This document shows, piece after piece, positions 1 through 5,431 of a stretch of 7,051 nt of DNA (its first letter is position 1; the number at the start of each line of letters is the position of its first letter). The translations under genes and the position numbers were made by a program. Location: assembly GCA_021781255.1 (NCBI GenBank), contig JAJXXG010000447.1:1-7051 (forward strand). Direction: 5' to 3'. Origin of the DNA: Acidobacteriota bacterium. Lineage in GTDB: Bacteria; Acidobacteriota; Terriglobia; Terriglobales; Acidobacteriaceae. The notes under the pieces are model-generated. The model made no database searches. It saw nothing but the letters and a program-made list of their open reading frames with translations, and was not told the origin of the DNA.

Positions 1-109
1 CTTGTACGGGAGATAGAGATCTTCCCGAGATTCCGTTGATCAAATGTGGCTGCGCATTGGCGAGGAACGCCCCGCCGAAGAAATAACTCAGGAAGAAATA
101 CGAGTGCAT
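1..109 (-). CDS. Small membrane protein, 5' part only (runs off the window)
   Basis: The first 36 codons of a minus-strand gene are visible; the rest lies outside the window. The peptide starts with an aromatic hydrophobic stretch (MHSYFFLSYFFGG) and continues GGAFLANAQPHLINGISG. This resembles a widespread family of short uncharacterised bacterial membrane proteins with a GG.FLANA.PH...G..G core; the match is from memory. No function is known to me. The start at 109 was chosen because family members begin just before the hydrophobic stretch; an in-frame ATG at 139 would add ten residues (MLGVRRNGAT). The ribosome site is weak for either start. It follows the permease stop by 43 bp (13 bp from the upstream ATG) on the same strand, so co-transcription is likely. 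Confidence 0.55.
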   Translation of the reverse strand, partial: MHSYFFLSYFFGGAFLANAQPHLINGISGRSLSPVQ

Positions 110-152
110 GGTGGCCCCGTTCCGGCGAACACCCAACATATTACCAAAGACT

Positions 153-1460
153 CTAATTCGACCCCAAATAGACGAAGCGCGCCAGAAACAGCGCGGCAAT
201 CAAGTAGAGCAGCCAGTCCTGCCGCCGCGCCTTGCCTGCACACAGGTGCAGAACCGCCCAGGCAATGATGCCGAAGCCCAGTCCGTTGGCAATGGAATAG
301 GTTAACGGAATGAGGACGAGGGTGAGGAACGCGGGAACTGCCACCAGGGGATCGTGCCAGTGAATCTCGCTGATGGTGGCCAGCATGAGAGAACCAACCA
401 GAATCAGCGCGGGCGCGGTGGCTGCCTGGGGCACAATGCCGGCGAACGGCGCGGCGGCGATGGCGCCGAGAAACAGCAGCCCGGTGACGATGGCGGTGAC
501 GCCCGAGCGGCCGCCCGCGGCCACGCCCGCGGTCGACTCCACGTAGCTGGTCACGGTGGAGGTCCCGGTAAGAGAGCCAAAGATGCTGGCCGTGGCGTCG
601 GCGAAGAGAATCCGGTTCAGCCGGGGAATGGAGTGATCGGGAGCAATCAGCCCGGCGCGCTTGGCCACAGCCACCAGCGTGCCCAGGTTGTCGAACAGAT
701 CCACAAAGAAGAAGACGAATACGATTTCGAGCAGCCCCTTGTTGACGGCGCCCATGATATCGAGCTTGAAAGCGGTTTGGGTAAGCGCCTGCAAGCCGCC
801 GCTCGCCGGCGTCCAATGCACCAGGTGCAGCGCCCAGGCGATTCCGGTTACGCCGAGCACGCCGATGAGGATGGCGCCCTTCACCTTTTTCACTTCGAGA
901 GCCACCATAAGAATGAGGCCGAGGAGTGTGAGCCATGCGGTGGGGTTGCGGATATTGCCCATGCCTACGAGGGTGTTGGGGTCGCGCACGACGAGGCCGG
1001 CGTGCTGAAAGCCGATGAAAGCGATGAACAGGCCGATTCCGCCGGCGACCGCGGCATAAAGCTGGTGAGGAATGGCGCGCAGAATCACCCGCTGGAGGCC
1101 GGCCAGGGTGATGCTGAGAAAAATGAGACCCGAAAGAAACACAGCGCCCAGCGCCGTCTGCCAGGGCACGTGCATTTTGAGGCACACGGTGTAGGTGAAG
1201 TAGGCGTTGAGGCCCATGCCCGGCGCCAGGGCGATGGGATAGCGCGCGACAACGCCCATCAGGATCGAAGCGAATGCCGCCGAGAGGCAAGTGGCTGCGG
1301 TGGCTGCGGGCAGCGGCAGCCCGGCATCGGCCAGGATGGCCGGATTGACCAGCACGATGTAGGCCATGGTCAGGAACGTCGTGACGCCGGCAAGAATCTC
1401 AGTGCGCCAGTTGGTTCCCAGGTGGGCAAATTCAAAGTAGGCTTCGAGTCGCTTGAGCAT
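153..1460 (-). CDS. NCS2-family purine permease (AzgA/PbuG type)
   Basis: A 435-residue polytopic inner-membrane protein of the AzgA-like branch of the NCS2 nucleobase transporters. These import adenine, guanine or hypoxanthine, usually by proton symport, for purine salvage. The branch signatures are clear: N-terminal RTEILAGVTTFLTMAYI (about 19-35), APGMGLNAYF (79-88), FFVDLFDNLGTL (251-262), and the substrate-site region GTSTVTSYVEST followed by AGVAAGGRSG (299-320). Length matches the family (about 430-450) and there are roughly 12-14 hydrophobic segments, so it looks intact. The ATG at 1460 is supported by the family-like N-terminus; no strong Shine-Dalgarno is seen upstream. Which purine it carries cannot be read from the sequence. 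A small palindrome lies just upstream, and a small membrane-protein gene follows on the same strand. Confidence 0.93.
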   Translation of the reverse strand: MLKRLEAYFEFAHLGTNWRTEILAGVTTFLTMAYIVLVNPAILADAGLPLPAATAATCLSAAFASILMGVVARYPIALAPGMGLNAYFTYTVCLKMHVPWQTALGAVFLSGLIFLSITLAGLQRVILRAIPHQLYAAVAGGIGLFIAFIGFQHAGLVVRDPNTLVGMGNIRNPTAWLTLLGLILMVALEVKKVKGAILIGVLGVTGIAWALHLVHWTPASGGLQALTQTAFKLDIMGAVNKGLLEIVFVFFFVDLFDNLGTLVAVAKRAGLIAPDHSIPRLNRILFADATASIFGSLTGTSTVTSYVESTAGVAAGGRSGVTAIVTGLLFLGAIAAAPFAGIVPQAATAPALILVGSLMLATISEIHWHDPLVAVPAFLTLVLIPLTYSIANGLGFGIIAWAVLHLCAGKARRQDWLLYLIAALFLARFVYLGSN

Positions 1461-1470
1461 AGGCGGATGT

Positions 1471-1483
1471 TCTCAATATGAGA
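1471..1483. promoter_or_regulatory. Short palindrome upstream of the purine permease
   Basis: TCTCA-ATA-TGAGA is a perfect 5+3+5 inverted repeat ending 11 bp before the permease start codon. It lies where an operator or an RNA hairpin could affect initiation. A weak promoter-like pair overlaps it on the minus strand (TTGAGT, then CATATT after 19 bp). It is short enough to occur by chance, and no known purine regulator site is recognised. Confidence 0.2.
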
Positions 1484-1528
1484 GCACACACCCGCTTGAA
1501 CTCAAAACGATTTGTGCACAGCGCAGCG

Positions 1529-1564
1529 AGCCGGAGGCAAGGCGGGGACCGCCTGTGAGCGGCT
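1529..1564 (-). terminator. Possible stem-loop terminator after the YbjN-like gene
   Basis: A nested inverted repeat sits directly after the stop codon of the 1566-2063 gene. The inner stem AGGCGG-GGA-CCGCCT (1540-1554) is perfect, and an outer AGCCG/CGGCT pair (1529-1533 with 1560-1564) closes it. No T-run follows on the minus strand, so it is not a classical intrinsic terminator. It may instead stop 3' degradation or have no role. Confidence 0.3.
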
Positions 1565-1565
1565 T

Positions 1566-2063
1566 CTATGGATTCAGTTGGGGCTGGATCTGGCCGTAGA
1601 TATCATCCGAGGCGTTCTTTAGCTGGTCGATGACAATTTTCAGATACGCAGCGTCGACCAAACGTATTGAGCCATCGATCCGTACCGAAAGGTCGTCGTC
1701 CGCGTCGAAGCCGACCTTCACCTGGTCGAGCGTGTGATTGAATTTGAGCAGTTGGTAGCGGAAATCGGCCGTGGTGGGCATGGTCGCCTTGGGGGTCACG
1801 GTGACAAAGGCGATCAGGTCGCAGTCTACGTCGCCGCCCAGGGCGAGGATAACCTTGATGTCCTTGAGATGCGTGCCGGTGAAGTGCATGACAAACACCG
1901 ACGGGGAACTCGTGGTCTTGTAGGCGTAGTTGTCTTGCTGCATAAGGCTGACAAGCTTATCGATCATCCCCTGATTAGCAGCTTCATCTGCTTTGACGGG
2001 CAAAGCCGGTGTAAACAGTGCGGCAGCCAACAGAACGGCGCCTCCAATGCGGCGAAAGTGCAT
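1566..2063 (-). CDS. Secreted YbjN-like protein (type III chaperone-like fold)
   Basis: A 165-residue protein with a clear signal peptide: a short basic start (MHFRR), a hydrophobic core (about 7-22) and a probable cleavage after VKA (25), so the mature protein is expected outside the cytoplasm. The mature part has the order seen in YbjN / type III chaperone-like domains: an N-terminal helix (IDKLVSLMQQDNYAY), beta strands, a helix with LLKFNHTLDQVKVGFD (105-120), a strand with DDLSVRIDGSI and a final amphipathic helix (DAAYLKIVIDQLKNASDDIY). The family call is by pattern only, and the biochemical role is unknown. The start is well supported: AGGGGG lies 8 bp upstream of the ATG. A good -10 (TATACT, 2101-2106) upstream suggests its own promoter. 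YbjN-like domains are usually cytoplasmic, so the signal peptide is notable. Confidence 0.7.
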   Translation of the reverse strand: MHFRRIGGAVLLAAALFTPALPVKADEAANQGMIDKLVSLMQQDNYAYKTTSSPSVFVMHFTGTHLKDIKVILALGGDVDCDLIAFVTVTPKATMPTTADFRYQLLKFNHTLDQVKVGFDADDDLSVRIDGSIRLVDAAYLKIVIDQLKNASDDIYGQIQPQLNP

Positions 2064-2100
2064 GGTCGAGACCCCCTAAAAACCTGTGAAGGATGCTGGC

Positions 2101-2106
2101 AGTATA
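2101..2106 (-). promoter_or_regulatory. Candidate -10 box for the YbjN-like gene
   Basis: On the minus strand this reads TATACT, one base from the sigma-70 -10 consensus. A start of transcription about seven bases downstream would give a leader of some 30 nt carrying the AGGGGG ribosome site. No good -35 is seen at 17-18 bp (TTCCTG is the nearest), so the call rests on the -10 and its placement. Confidence 0.3.
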
Positions 2107-2145
2107 TACCGGCTAAACAAGAAGCAGGAAGTGAATTCTTCAGTC

Positions 2146-3132
2146 TTAGAGGAGTTTTGCCGCTTCCTTGGCGAAGTAGGTGACGATGAACTCGGCCCCG
2201 GCGCGGCGGATGCCCACCAGCGACTCCAGCATGGCGCGGTCGCGGTCGAGCCAGCCTTTCTCGAAGGCTGCCTGCAGCATCGAGTATTCGCCGGAGACCT
2301 GATACGCGCCCATGGGCACGCCAAAGCGCTCGCGCGCCGCGCGCACCACGTCAAGGTACGGCATGGCCGGCTTCATCAGGATCATGTCCGCGCCCTCGTC
2401 GAGGTCGAGTTCAATCTCTCGCATGGCCTCGCGCAGGTTGGCGCCGTCCATTTGATAGCTGCGCCGGTCGCCGAATTGCGGCGCCGAATCGGCAGCCTCG
2501 CGGAAGGGCCCGTAAAATGCCGACGCAAACTTCGACGCGTAGCTAAGGATGGGCGTCTGCGCGAAGCCGGTGTCGTCGAGAGCGGCGCGGATGGCGGCCA
2601 CGCGGCCGTCCATCATGTCGCTGGGACCGACCACATCGGCCCCGGCCTTGGCCTGGCTGACGGCCGTGCGCGCCAATAATTCGAGAGTTGAATCGTTGTC
2701 CACTTCCAGGCCGTCGTGACCCTTCACCACCACGCCGCAGTGGCCGTGGCTGGTGTACTCGCACAGGCAAACGTCGGCCATGAGGACGAGCTTCTTAGCC
2801 GCTTCGGTCTGCTTGATCTCGCGCAGCGCCTGCTGCACGATGCCGTTTTCCTCCCATGCGCCGGTGGCCTGTTCGTCTTTCTCCTCGGGCAAGCCGAAGA
2901 GCAGCAATCCGCCGATCCCCAGCTTTGCAGCCTCTTCGGCCTCGCGCACCGCCTCATCCACTGAAACATTGAAGACGCCGGGCATGGAACTGACCGGGTT
3001 GCGCACGCCCTCGCCGGGGCAGATGAACAGGGGATAGATGAGGTCGCCGGGCTCGAGCGCAGTTTCGCGCACCAGCGCCCGCAACGATTCGGTACGCCTC
3101 ATGCGGCGCATTCGGTTGACAGGGAAACTCAT
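2146..3132 (-). CDS. hemB: Delta-aminolevulinic acid dehydratase (porphobilinogen synthase), zinc type
   Basis: A 328-residue cytoplasmic enzyme that condenses two 5-aminolevulinate molecules into porphobilinogen, the first common pyrrole of haem, sirohaem and related tetrapyrroles. Both active-site lysines are present: K201 in [17 protein letters not shown] and the Schiff-base K254 in [12 protein letters not shown]. The metal loop [15 protein letters not shown] carries three cysteines (122, 124, 132), which is the zinc-binding form; magnesium-type enzymes have Asp/Ala-rich replacements. Length is normal and the C-terminal substrate-binding region ([11 protein letters not shown]) is complete. 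The N-terminus [18 protein letters not shown] matches the family, supporting the ATG at 3132 although no Shine-Dalgarno precedes it. No other haem gene is in the window. An 82-bp gap separates it from the downstream YbjN-like gene. Confidence 0.97.
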   Translation of the reverse strand: MSFPVNRMRRMRRTESLRALVRETALEPGDLIYPLFICPGEGVRNPVSSMPGVFNVSVDEAVREAEEAAKLGIGGLLLFGLPEEKDEQATGAWEENGIVQQALREIKQTEAAKKLVLMADVCLCEYTSHGHCGVVVKGHDGLEVDNDSTLELLARTAVSQAKAGADVVGPSDMMDGRVAAIRAALDDTGFAQTPILSYASKFASAFYGPFREAADSAPQFGDRRSYQMDGANLREAMREIELDLDEGADMILMKPAMPYLDVVRAARERFGVPMGAYQVSGEYSMLQAAFEKGWLDRDRAMLESLVGIRRAGAEFIVTYFAKEAAKLL

Positions 3133-3138
3133 GTCTAG

Positions 3139-3144
3139 ATTGTA
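3139..3144 (-). promoter_or_regulatory. Possible -10 box of hemB, close to the start codon
   Basis: The minus strand reads TACAAT (five of six consensus bases), ending six bases before the hemB ATG. Together with the absence of a Shine-Dalgarno, this would fit a leaderless or near-leaderless transcript. No convincing -35 is seen, so it may be chance. Confidence 0.2.
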
Positions 3145-3166
3145 AGTCAGAGTGAACCGGGCGGGA

Positions 3167-3290
3167 CAGGCGTCAGGGATCAGGGTTCAGGATTGCCTTC
3201 ACACGTGGACCATGCACCATGCAGGCGGTTTCTTCGGGTTTGGATTCGGGGCCGCTGTTCTGACACCTGAGCCCTGAAACCTGACGCCTG
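3167..3290. repeat. Inverted pair of TCAGG heptamer repeats between hemB and the zinc-ribbon gene
   Basis: The left arm (3167-3191) and the reverse complement of the right arm (3266-3290) agree at 22 of 25 positions, both starting CAGGCGTCAGG. Each arm is built of 7-base units with a TCAGG core: three in the left arm, and four in the right arm on the minus strand (extending to 3260). A 74-base spacer separates the arms. The element begins 5 bp past the stop codon of the zinc-ribbon gene and ends about 35 bp upstream of hemB. It could form a large hairpin in RNA read from the zinc-ribbon gene. I have the impression that such TCAGG heptamers recur in Acidobacteriota intergenic regions, but this was not checked. 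Confidence 0.7.
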
Positions 3291-3294
3291 CTTT

Positions 3295-3792
3295 TCAAAG
3301 CTGCTCGTAGAGCATCGAATTGCGGTAGCCGAGCAGGATGATTAAGGTGGCGATGCCCAGGGCCGTGCCCAGGGGAATTCGGATGAGGCACACAATGGCG
3401 GCCACAATGGCCACGACGCGTCCCCACTGCGTGCGCTCCAGCAGGCCCCACCCGGCAACGACGCAGAGTATGACCCGAACAGACAAGAGAATCCAGATGA
3501 GGTGAAACCATGCCGGCCCAAACCAATTCGGCGACATGGGGCCGTGCATCCAGGGGCCAAAGCCGCCGAAGAAAAACGCCTTGGCGAAGGCCATGCCGGC
3601 GAAGCCCAGCAACAGAGAGATGCCCGCATAGACGATCCACAGAATGCCGAGCACCCGCACCTTGCCGGCGTAGCTTGCCAGTTGGTAGTCAAGGCCGGGT
3701 GGAGGCGGCACTGCGGGCGCCGCCGGGCGGCCGCATTGCGGGCAGATCCCTTGCCCAGGCTCTAACGCGTGACCACATCCGCTGCAAAACAT
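3295..3792 (-). CDS. Zinc-ribbon membrane protein of unknown function
   Basis: A 165-residue protein opening with a zinc ribbon, MFCSGCGHALEPGQGICPQC, whose four cysteines (3, 6, 17, 20) form two CxxC knuckles. A proline-rich linker (25-33) follows, then about four hydrophobic segments (roughly 46-70, 93-116, 122-137 and 141-156). A Gly/Phe/Trp-rich loop (FFFGGFGPWMHGPM, 73-86) lies between the first two. This layout, a short cytoplasmic zinc ribbon on a small integral membrane domain, is common among uncharacterised bacterial proteins and no activity can be assigned. The ATG at 3792 was chosen over the one at 3837 because GAGGAGG lies 4 bp upstream and the zinc ribbon starts there; the extra 15 residues look non-coding. 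The next gene upstream on this strand is separated from it by the 3886-4157 element. Confidence 0.8.
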   Translation of the reverse strand: MFCSGCGHALEPGQGICPQCGRPAAPAVPPPPGLDYQLASYAGKVRVLGILWIVYAGISLLLGFAGMAFAKAFFFGGFGPWMHGPMSPNWFGPAWFHLIWILLSVRVILCVVAGWGLLERTQWGRVVAIVAAIVCLIRIPLGTALGIATLIILLGYRNSMLYEQL

Positions 3793-3844
3793 ATTGCCTC
3801 CTCGCTGTTGTGATCGGGTACGCAACTTCGGCCACAAATGTTCC

Positions 3845-3876
3845 CGAAACCCTGCGCGAAGCGCGCGGGAGGTTCG
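3845..3876. terminator. GC-rich hairpin between the zinc-ribbon gene and the palindromic element
   Basis: CCC-T-GCGCG-AAG-CGCGC-GGG (3850-3869) forms an 8-bp GC stem with one bulged T, extended by CGAA/TTCG (3845-3848 with 3873-3876). Without the neighbouring element it would lie about 10 bp past the hydrolase stop codon, where a terminator is expected. No T-run follows on the minus strand, so factor-independent termination is unproven. Confidence 0.35.
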
Positions 3877-3884
3877 GCGGTTCA

Positions 3885-3907
3885 GCTAGAGCCTGTTATT
3901 AACTTTC
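3885..3907 (+). repeat. Left terminal inverted repeat of the MITE-like element
   Basis: This arm is identical over 23 bases to the reverse complement of 4136-4158. Pairing continues imperfectly inward, including CCTGCG at 3914-3919 with CGCAGG at 4124-4129. Confidence 0.9.
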
Positions 3908-3919
3908 GCGTGTCCTGCG

Positions 3920-4017
3920 CTGGGCGCCAATTTTTCCGATATCAAGGAGCGAGGAGCGACGGATACCGGGTGTCTGCAAGCGACGAGCGACACCGGGATC
4001 GGGAAAATTGGCCCCAG
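3920..4017. repeat. Internal hairpin 1 of the MITE-like element
   Basis: The arms 3920-3940 and 3998-4017 pair over about 20 bp, with one bulged C and one T/G mismatch, around the GCCAATTTTTCCGAT core. Stacked on it is a second stem, CCGGGTGTC (3966-3974) with GACACCGGG (3989-3997), which has one mismatch. The loops carry a near-direct repeat, GCGAGGAGCGAC (3949-3960) and GCGACGAGCGAC (3980-3991). Confidence 0.75.
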
Positions 4018-4025
4018 CCCTCCGG

Positions 4026-4124
4026 GTTGCGGCGCAAATCGGCTCATACTTCGTTGTCGTCCTCGCCTTGGAGTGGCCAAAGTCTTCGTCCTCCGCCTCG
4101 TCTGAGCCGATTTTCGCTCGCAAC
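4026..4124. repeat. Internal hairpin 2 of the MITE-like element
   Basis: The arms 4026-4046 and 4103-4124 pair over about 20 bp around a perfect 11-bp core (AAATCGGCTCA with TGAGCCGATTT), with one bulge and one mismatch. The 56-base loop contains a smaller TTGG/CCAA stem (4068-4080) and CT-rich near-repeats. Confidence 0.75.
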
Positions 4125-4135
4125 GCAGGGCGCGG

Positions 4136-4158
4136 GAAAGTTAATAACAGGCTCTAGC
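4136..4158 (-). repeat. Right terminal inverted repeat of the MITE-like element
   Basis: Perfect partner of 3885-3907. It overlaps the stop codon of the hydrolase gene, which is the TAG read from CTA at 4154-4156. Confidence 0.9.
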
Positions 4159-5344
4159 GGCCAGAAGCTGACGCTACCCGCATCCACCGCTCCTCATGGC
4201 GGTTGTCTCGATAGAGGTAGCCGGTAACGCGTCCTAGCGCGTCGCGCTCAAATGTCAGGTGGACGTTGGTGGCAGAACTCTTCTCGGCGGGGCGAAAGAA
4301 CGCATCGGCCGACTCCGCCTCCAGCGCGACGACCTCGCCGTCAAAGCTCTTTTCGAAGAGTTGGTCGCCCTGGCGAAACATTGTATTGACGCTGCGTCCG
4401 TTGGGTTCGCGGTACTCGCCCGCCAGTCTATCGAGCTGCGCCGCCGAAAGCTTGATAGTGGGCGGACGCAGCGGAATCACGGTGCGCTCGGCAAAGGTCT
4501 CATTGGCGGCGGGAGTGTGGTGGGCCAGCAACCAGCCTGGCATCTCCGGCTCGTCGAAGGCGCGGGTCCAGCAATCGTGCGGGAGTCCCTGGTAAATCCA
4601 CAGGCGGATGTCACCGCCGGCCGCCTTGAAGGCGTCGAACATCAGCTCGCTCTGGCGCGGCGAAACCACCGTATCGAGACTGCCGTGAAAGAGCCAGACA
4701 GGCGTGCGGCCCAGGGCGCGCGCATACTCGGCGGGCAAGATTGGCGTCTCCTGCCAGCGTTCCGGGTCATAGCTCCAGAACACGCCGCCAGCGGCGATGA
4801 CGATGGCGGCCCAGCGCCGCGGCTGCAGGCGCGCCAGCTCCCATGCGCCGTACCCGCCCAGCGAGATACCGGTCAAATAAGTGCGCGCCGCGTCGCCGTG
4901 AAACTCGGCCGATTCCTGGTCGAGCGCGCCCATCGCCAGATCGAGCATGGCGGGATCTGTCCAGTGGGCGCCCTGCTGGCACTGCGGCATCACGATCACA
5001 AACGGCCAGCGGTCGGGATGGTTGCGCACCGCCTCGGGCAAGCCAATCTGCGTTTGCCACATGCCCTCGGAGCCGCGCTCGTTGCGGCCGTGCAGGAAGA
5101 GAATAATAGGCCATTGCCTGCCGTCGTCGCGCCGCCACTCCTCGGGCAGGTAGACCTGAAAGCGATAAGTAACCCCATGCAGCTCGATCTTGCGGTTCAG
5201 GAACCCCGTATCCTGCGACGGCGCCGGCGTGGCGGCATGAGACTTTCTCACGGCACCACGGGCAACGCCGGGACCGATGGCGCAGGCCAGCGCCAGGCAG
5301 GCTAAAGACGTCAGAAATTCACGGGGCATCTTGACCACCATCAT
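4154..5344 (-). CDS. Secreted alpha/beta-hydrolase (PHB-depolymerase/predicted-peptidase type) with DUF3471-like tail
   Basis: A 396-residue serine hydrolase, probably exported. Residues 1-31 look like a signal peptide: charged start, hydrophobic LTSLACLALACAIGPG, then VARGA; no good lipobox. The catalytic domain (about 50-275) shows an oxyanion-side LFLHGRNERGSEG (82-94), the nucleophile elbow GISLGGYG with S161, D224 in FHGSLDTVVSP and H256 in GLPHDCW. This pattern fits secreted esterases / predicted peptidases related to PHB depolymerase; the substrate is unknown. The C-terminal part (about 300-390; LSAAQLDRLAGEYREPNGR to GRVTGYLYRDN) resembles the DUF3471 domain found behind serine hydrolases. 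GGAAG lies 5 bp before the ATG at 5344; another ATG follows immediately at 5341 and one at 5329. An open frame extends further upstream to 6247, but only as antisense of the kinase. The stop codon lies inside the CTAG of the adjacent MITE-like element. Confidence 0.85.
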   Translation of the reverse strand: MMVVKMPREFLTSLACLALACAIGPGVARGAVRKSHAATPAPSQDTGFLNRKIELHGVTYRFQVYLPEEWRRDDGRQWPIILFLHGRNERGSEGMWQTQIGLPEAVRNHPDRWPFVIVMPQCQQGAHWTDPAMLDLAMGALDQESAEFHGDAARTYLTGISLGGYGAWELARLQPRRWAAIVIAAGGVFWSYDPERWQETPILPAEYARALGRTPVWLFHGSLDTVVSPRQSELMFDAFKAAGGDIRLWIYQGLPHDCWTRAFDEPEMPGWLLAHHTPAANETFAERTVIPLRPPTIKLSAAQLDRLAGEYREPNGRSVNTMFRQGDQLFEKSFDGEVVALEAESADAFFRPAEKSSATNVHLTFERDALGRVTGYLYRDNRHEERWMRVASASGR

Positions 5345-5364
5345 AATGACTTCCGGGCCTGTAT

Positions 5365-5392
5365 TTGCACTTTCTTGCACTTTACTTATGCT
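5365..5392 (+). promoter_or_regulatory. Tandem TTGCACTTT repeat and candidate kinase promoter
   Basis: TTGCACTTT occurs twice with a 10-bp period (5365-5373, 5375-5383), one helical turn, in the 87-bp region between the divergent hydrolase and kinase genes. The first TTGCAC lies 16 bp before TATGCT (5387-5392), which could serve as -35 and -10 for the kinase. Equally, the two copies could be binding sites on one face of the helix for a regulator of both genes. Matches to consensus are modest. Confidence 0.35.
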
Positions 5393-5431
5393 TTGCATGA
5401 AACACTCAAAACTGCGATTCTGTGCGAAGTC

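Larger units (their letters stand above)
3886..4157. mobile_element. MITE-like palindromic element, 272 bp including CTAG at both ends
   Basis: A perfect 23-bp inverted repeat (3885-3907 and 4136-4158) bounds a stretch with no credible gene. The ends read GAGCCTGTTATTAACTTTC inward and begin at a CTAG tetramer on each side (3886-3889, 4154-4157). CTAG is a typical 4-bp target duplication of IS5-group elements, so this looks like a non-autonomous element mobilised in trans. The family assignment is inference, and because CTAG is itself a palindrome it may belong to the inverted repeat instead. Inside are two further long inverted repeats (3920-4017 and 4026-4124) that leave only about eight unpaired bases between them. 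Open frames inside it are short and compositionally odd. Confidence 0.7.

Noticed and set aside
88..1290. Minus-strand open frame of 400 codons inside the permease gene
   Set aside because: It overlaps the well-matched permease in another frame and gives an Arg/His/Gly-rich peptide with no recognisable domain, typical of a GC-rich shadow frame.
354..1481. Plus-strand open frame of 375 codons opposite the permease
   Set aside because: The product is a charged Gly/His/Glu-rich sequence without motifs; the opposite strand encodes a clear transporter.
2064..2145. Possible hemB terminator around GAATTC (minus strand GAAG-AATTCA-CTTC)
   Set aside because: The stem is only four base pairs with no T-run, within what chance would give.
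3793..3837. Upstream in-frame ATG that would extend the zinc-ribbon protein by 15 residues
   Set aside because: The ATG at 3792 has a strong GAGGAGG ribosome site inside that extension and begins directly at the zinc ribbon.
3838..4227. Open frames across the palindromic element (also 3886-4080 on minus)
   Set aside because: They read through inverted repeats, have no ribosome site and give Arg/Ser/Pro-rich peptides; no transposase motif is present.
5364..5380. Sigma-54 promoter suggested by TTGCAC followed by TTGCA
   Set aside because: The essential GG of the -24 element is TG, and the spacing to the GC of the -12 element is one base short.
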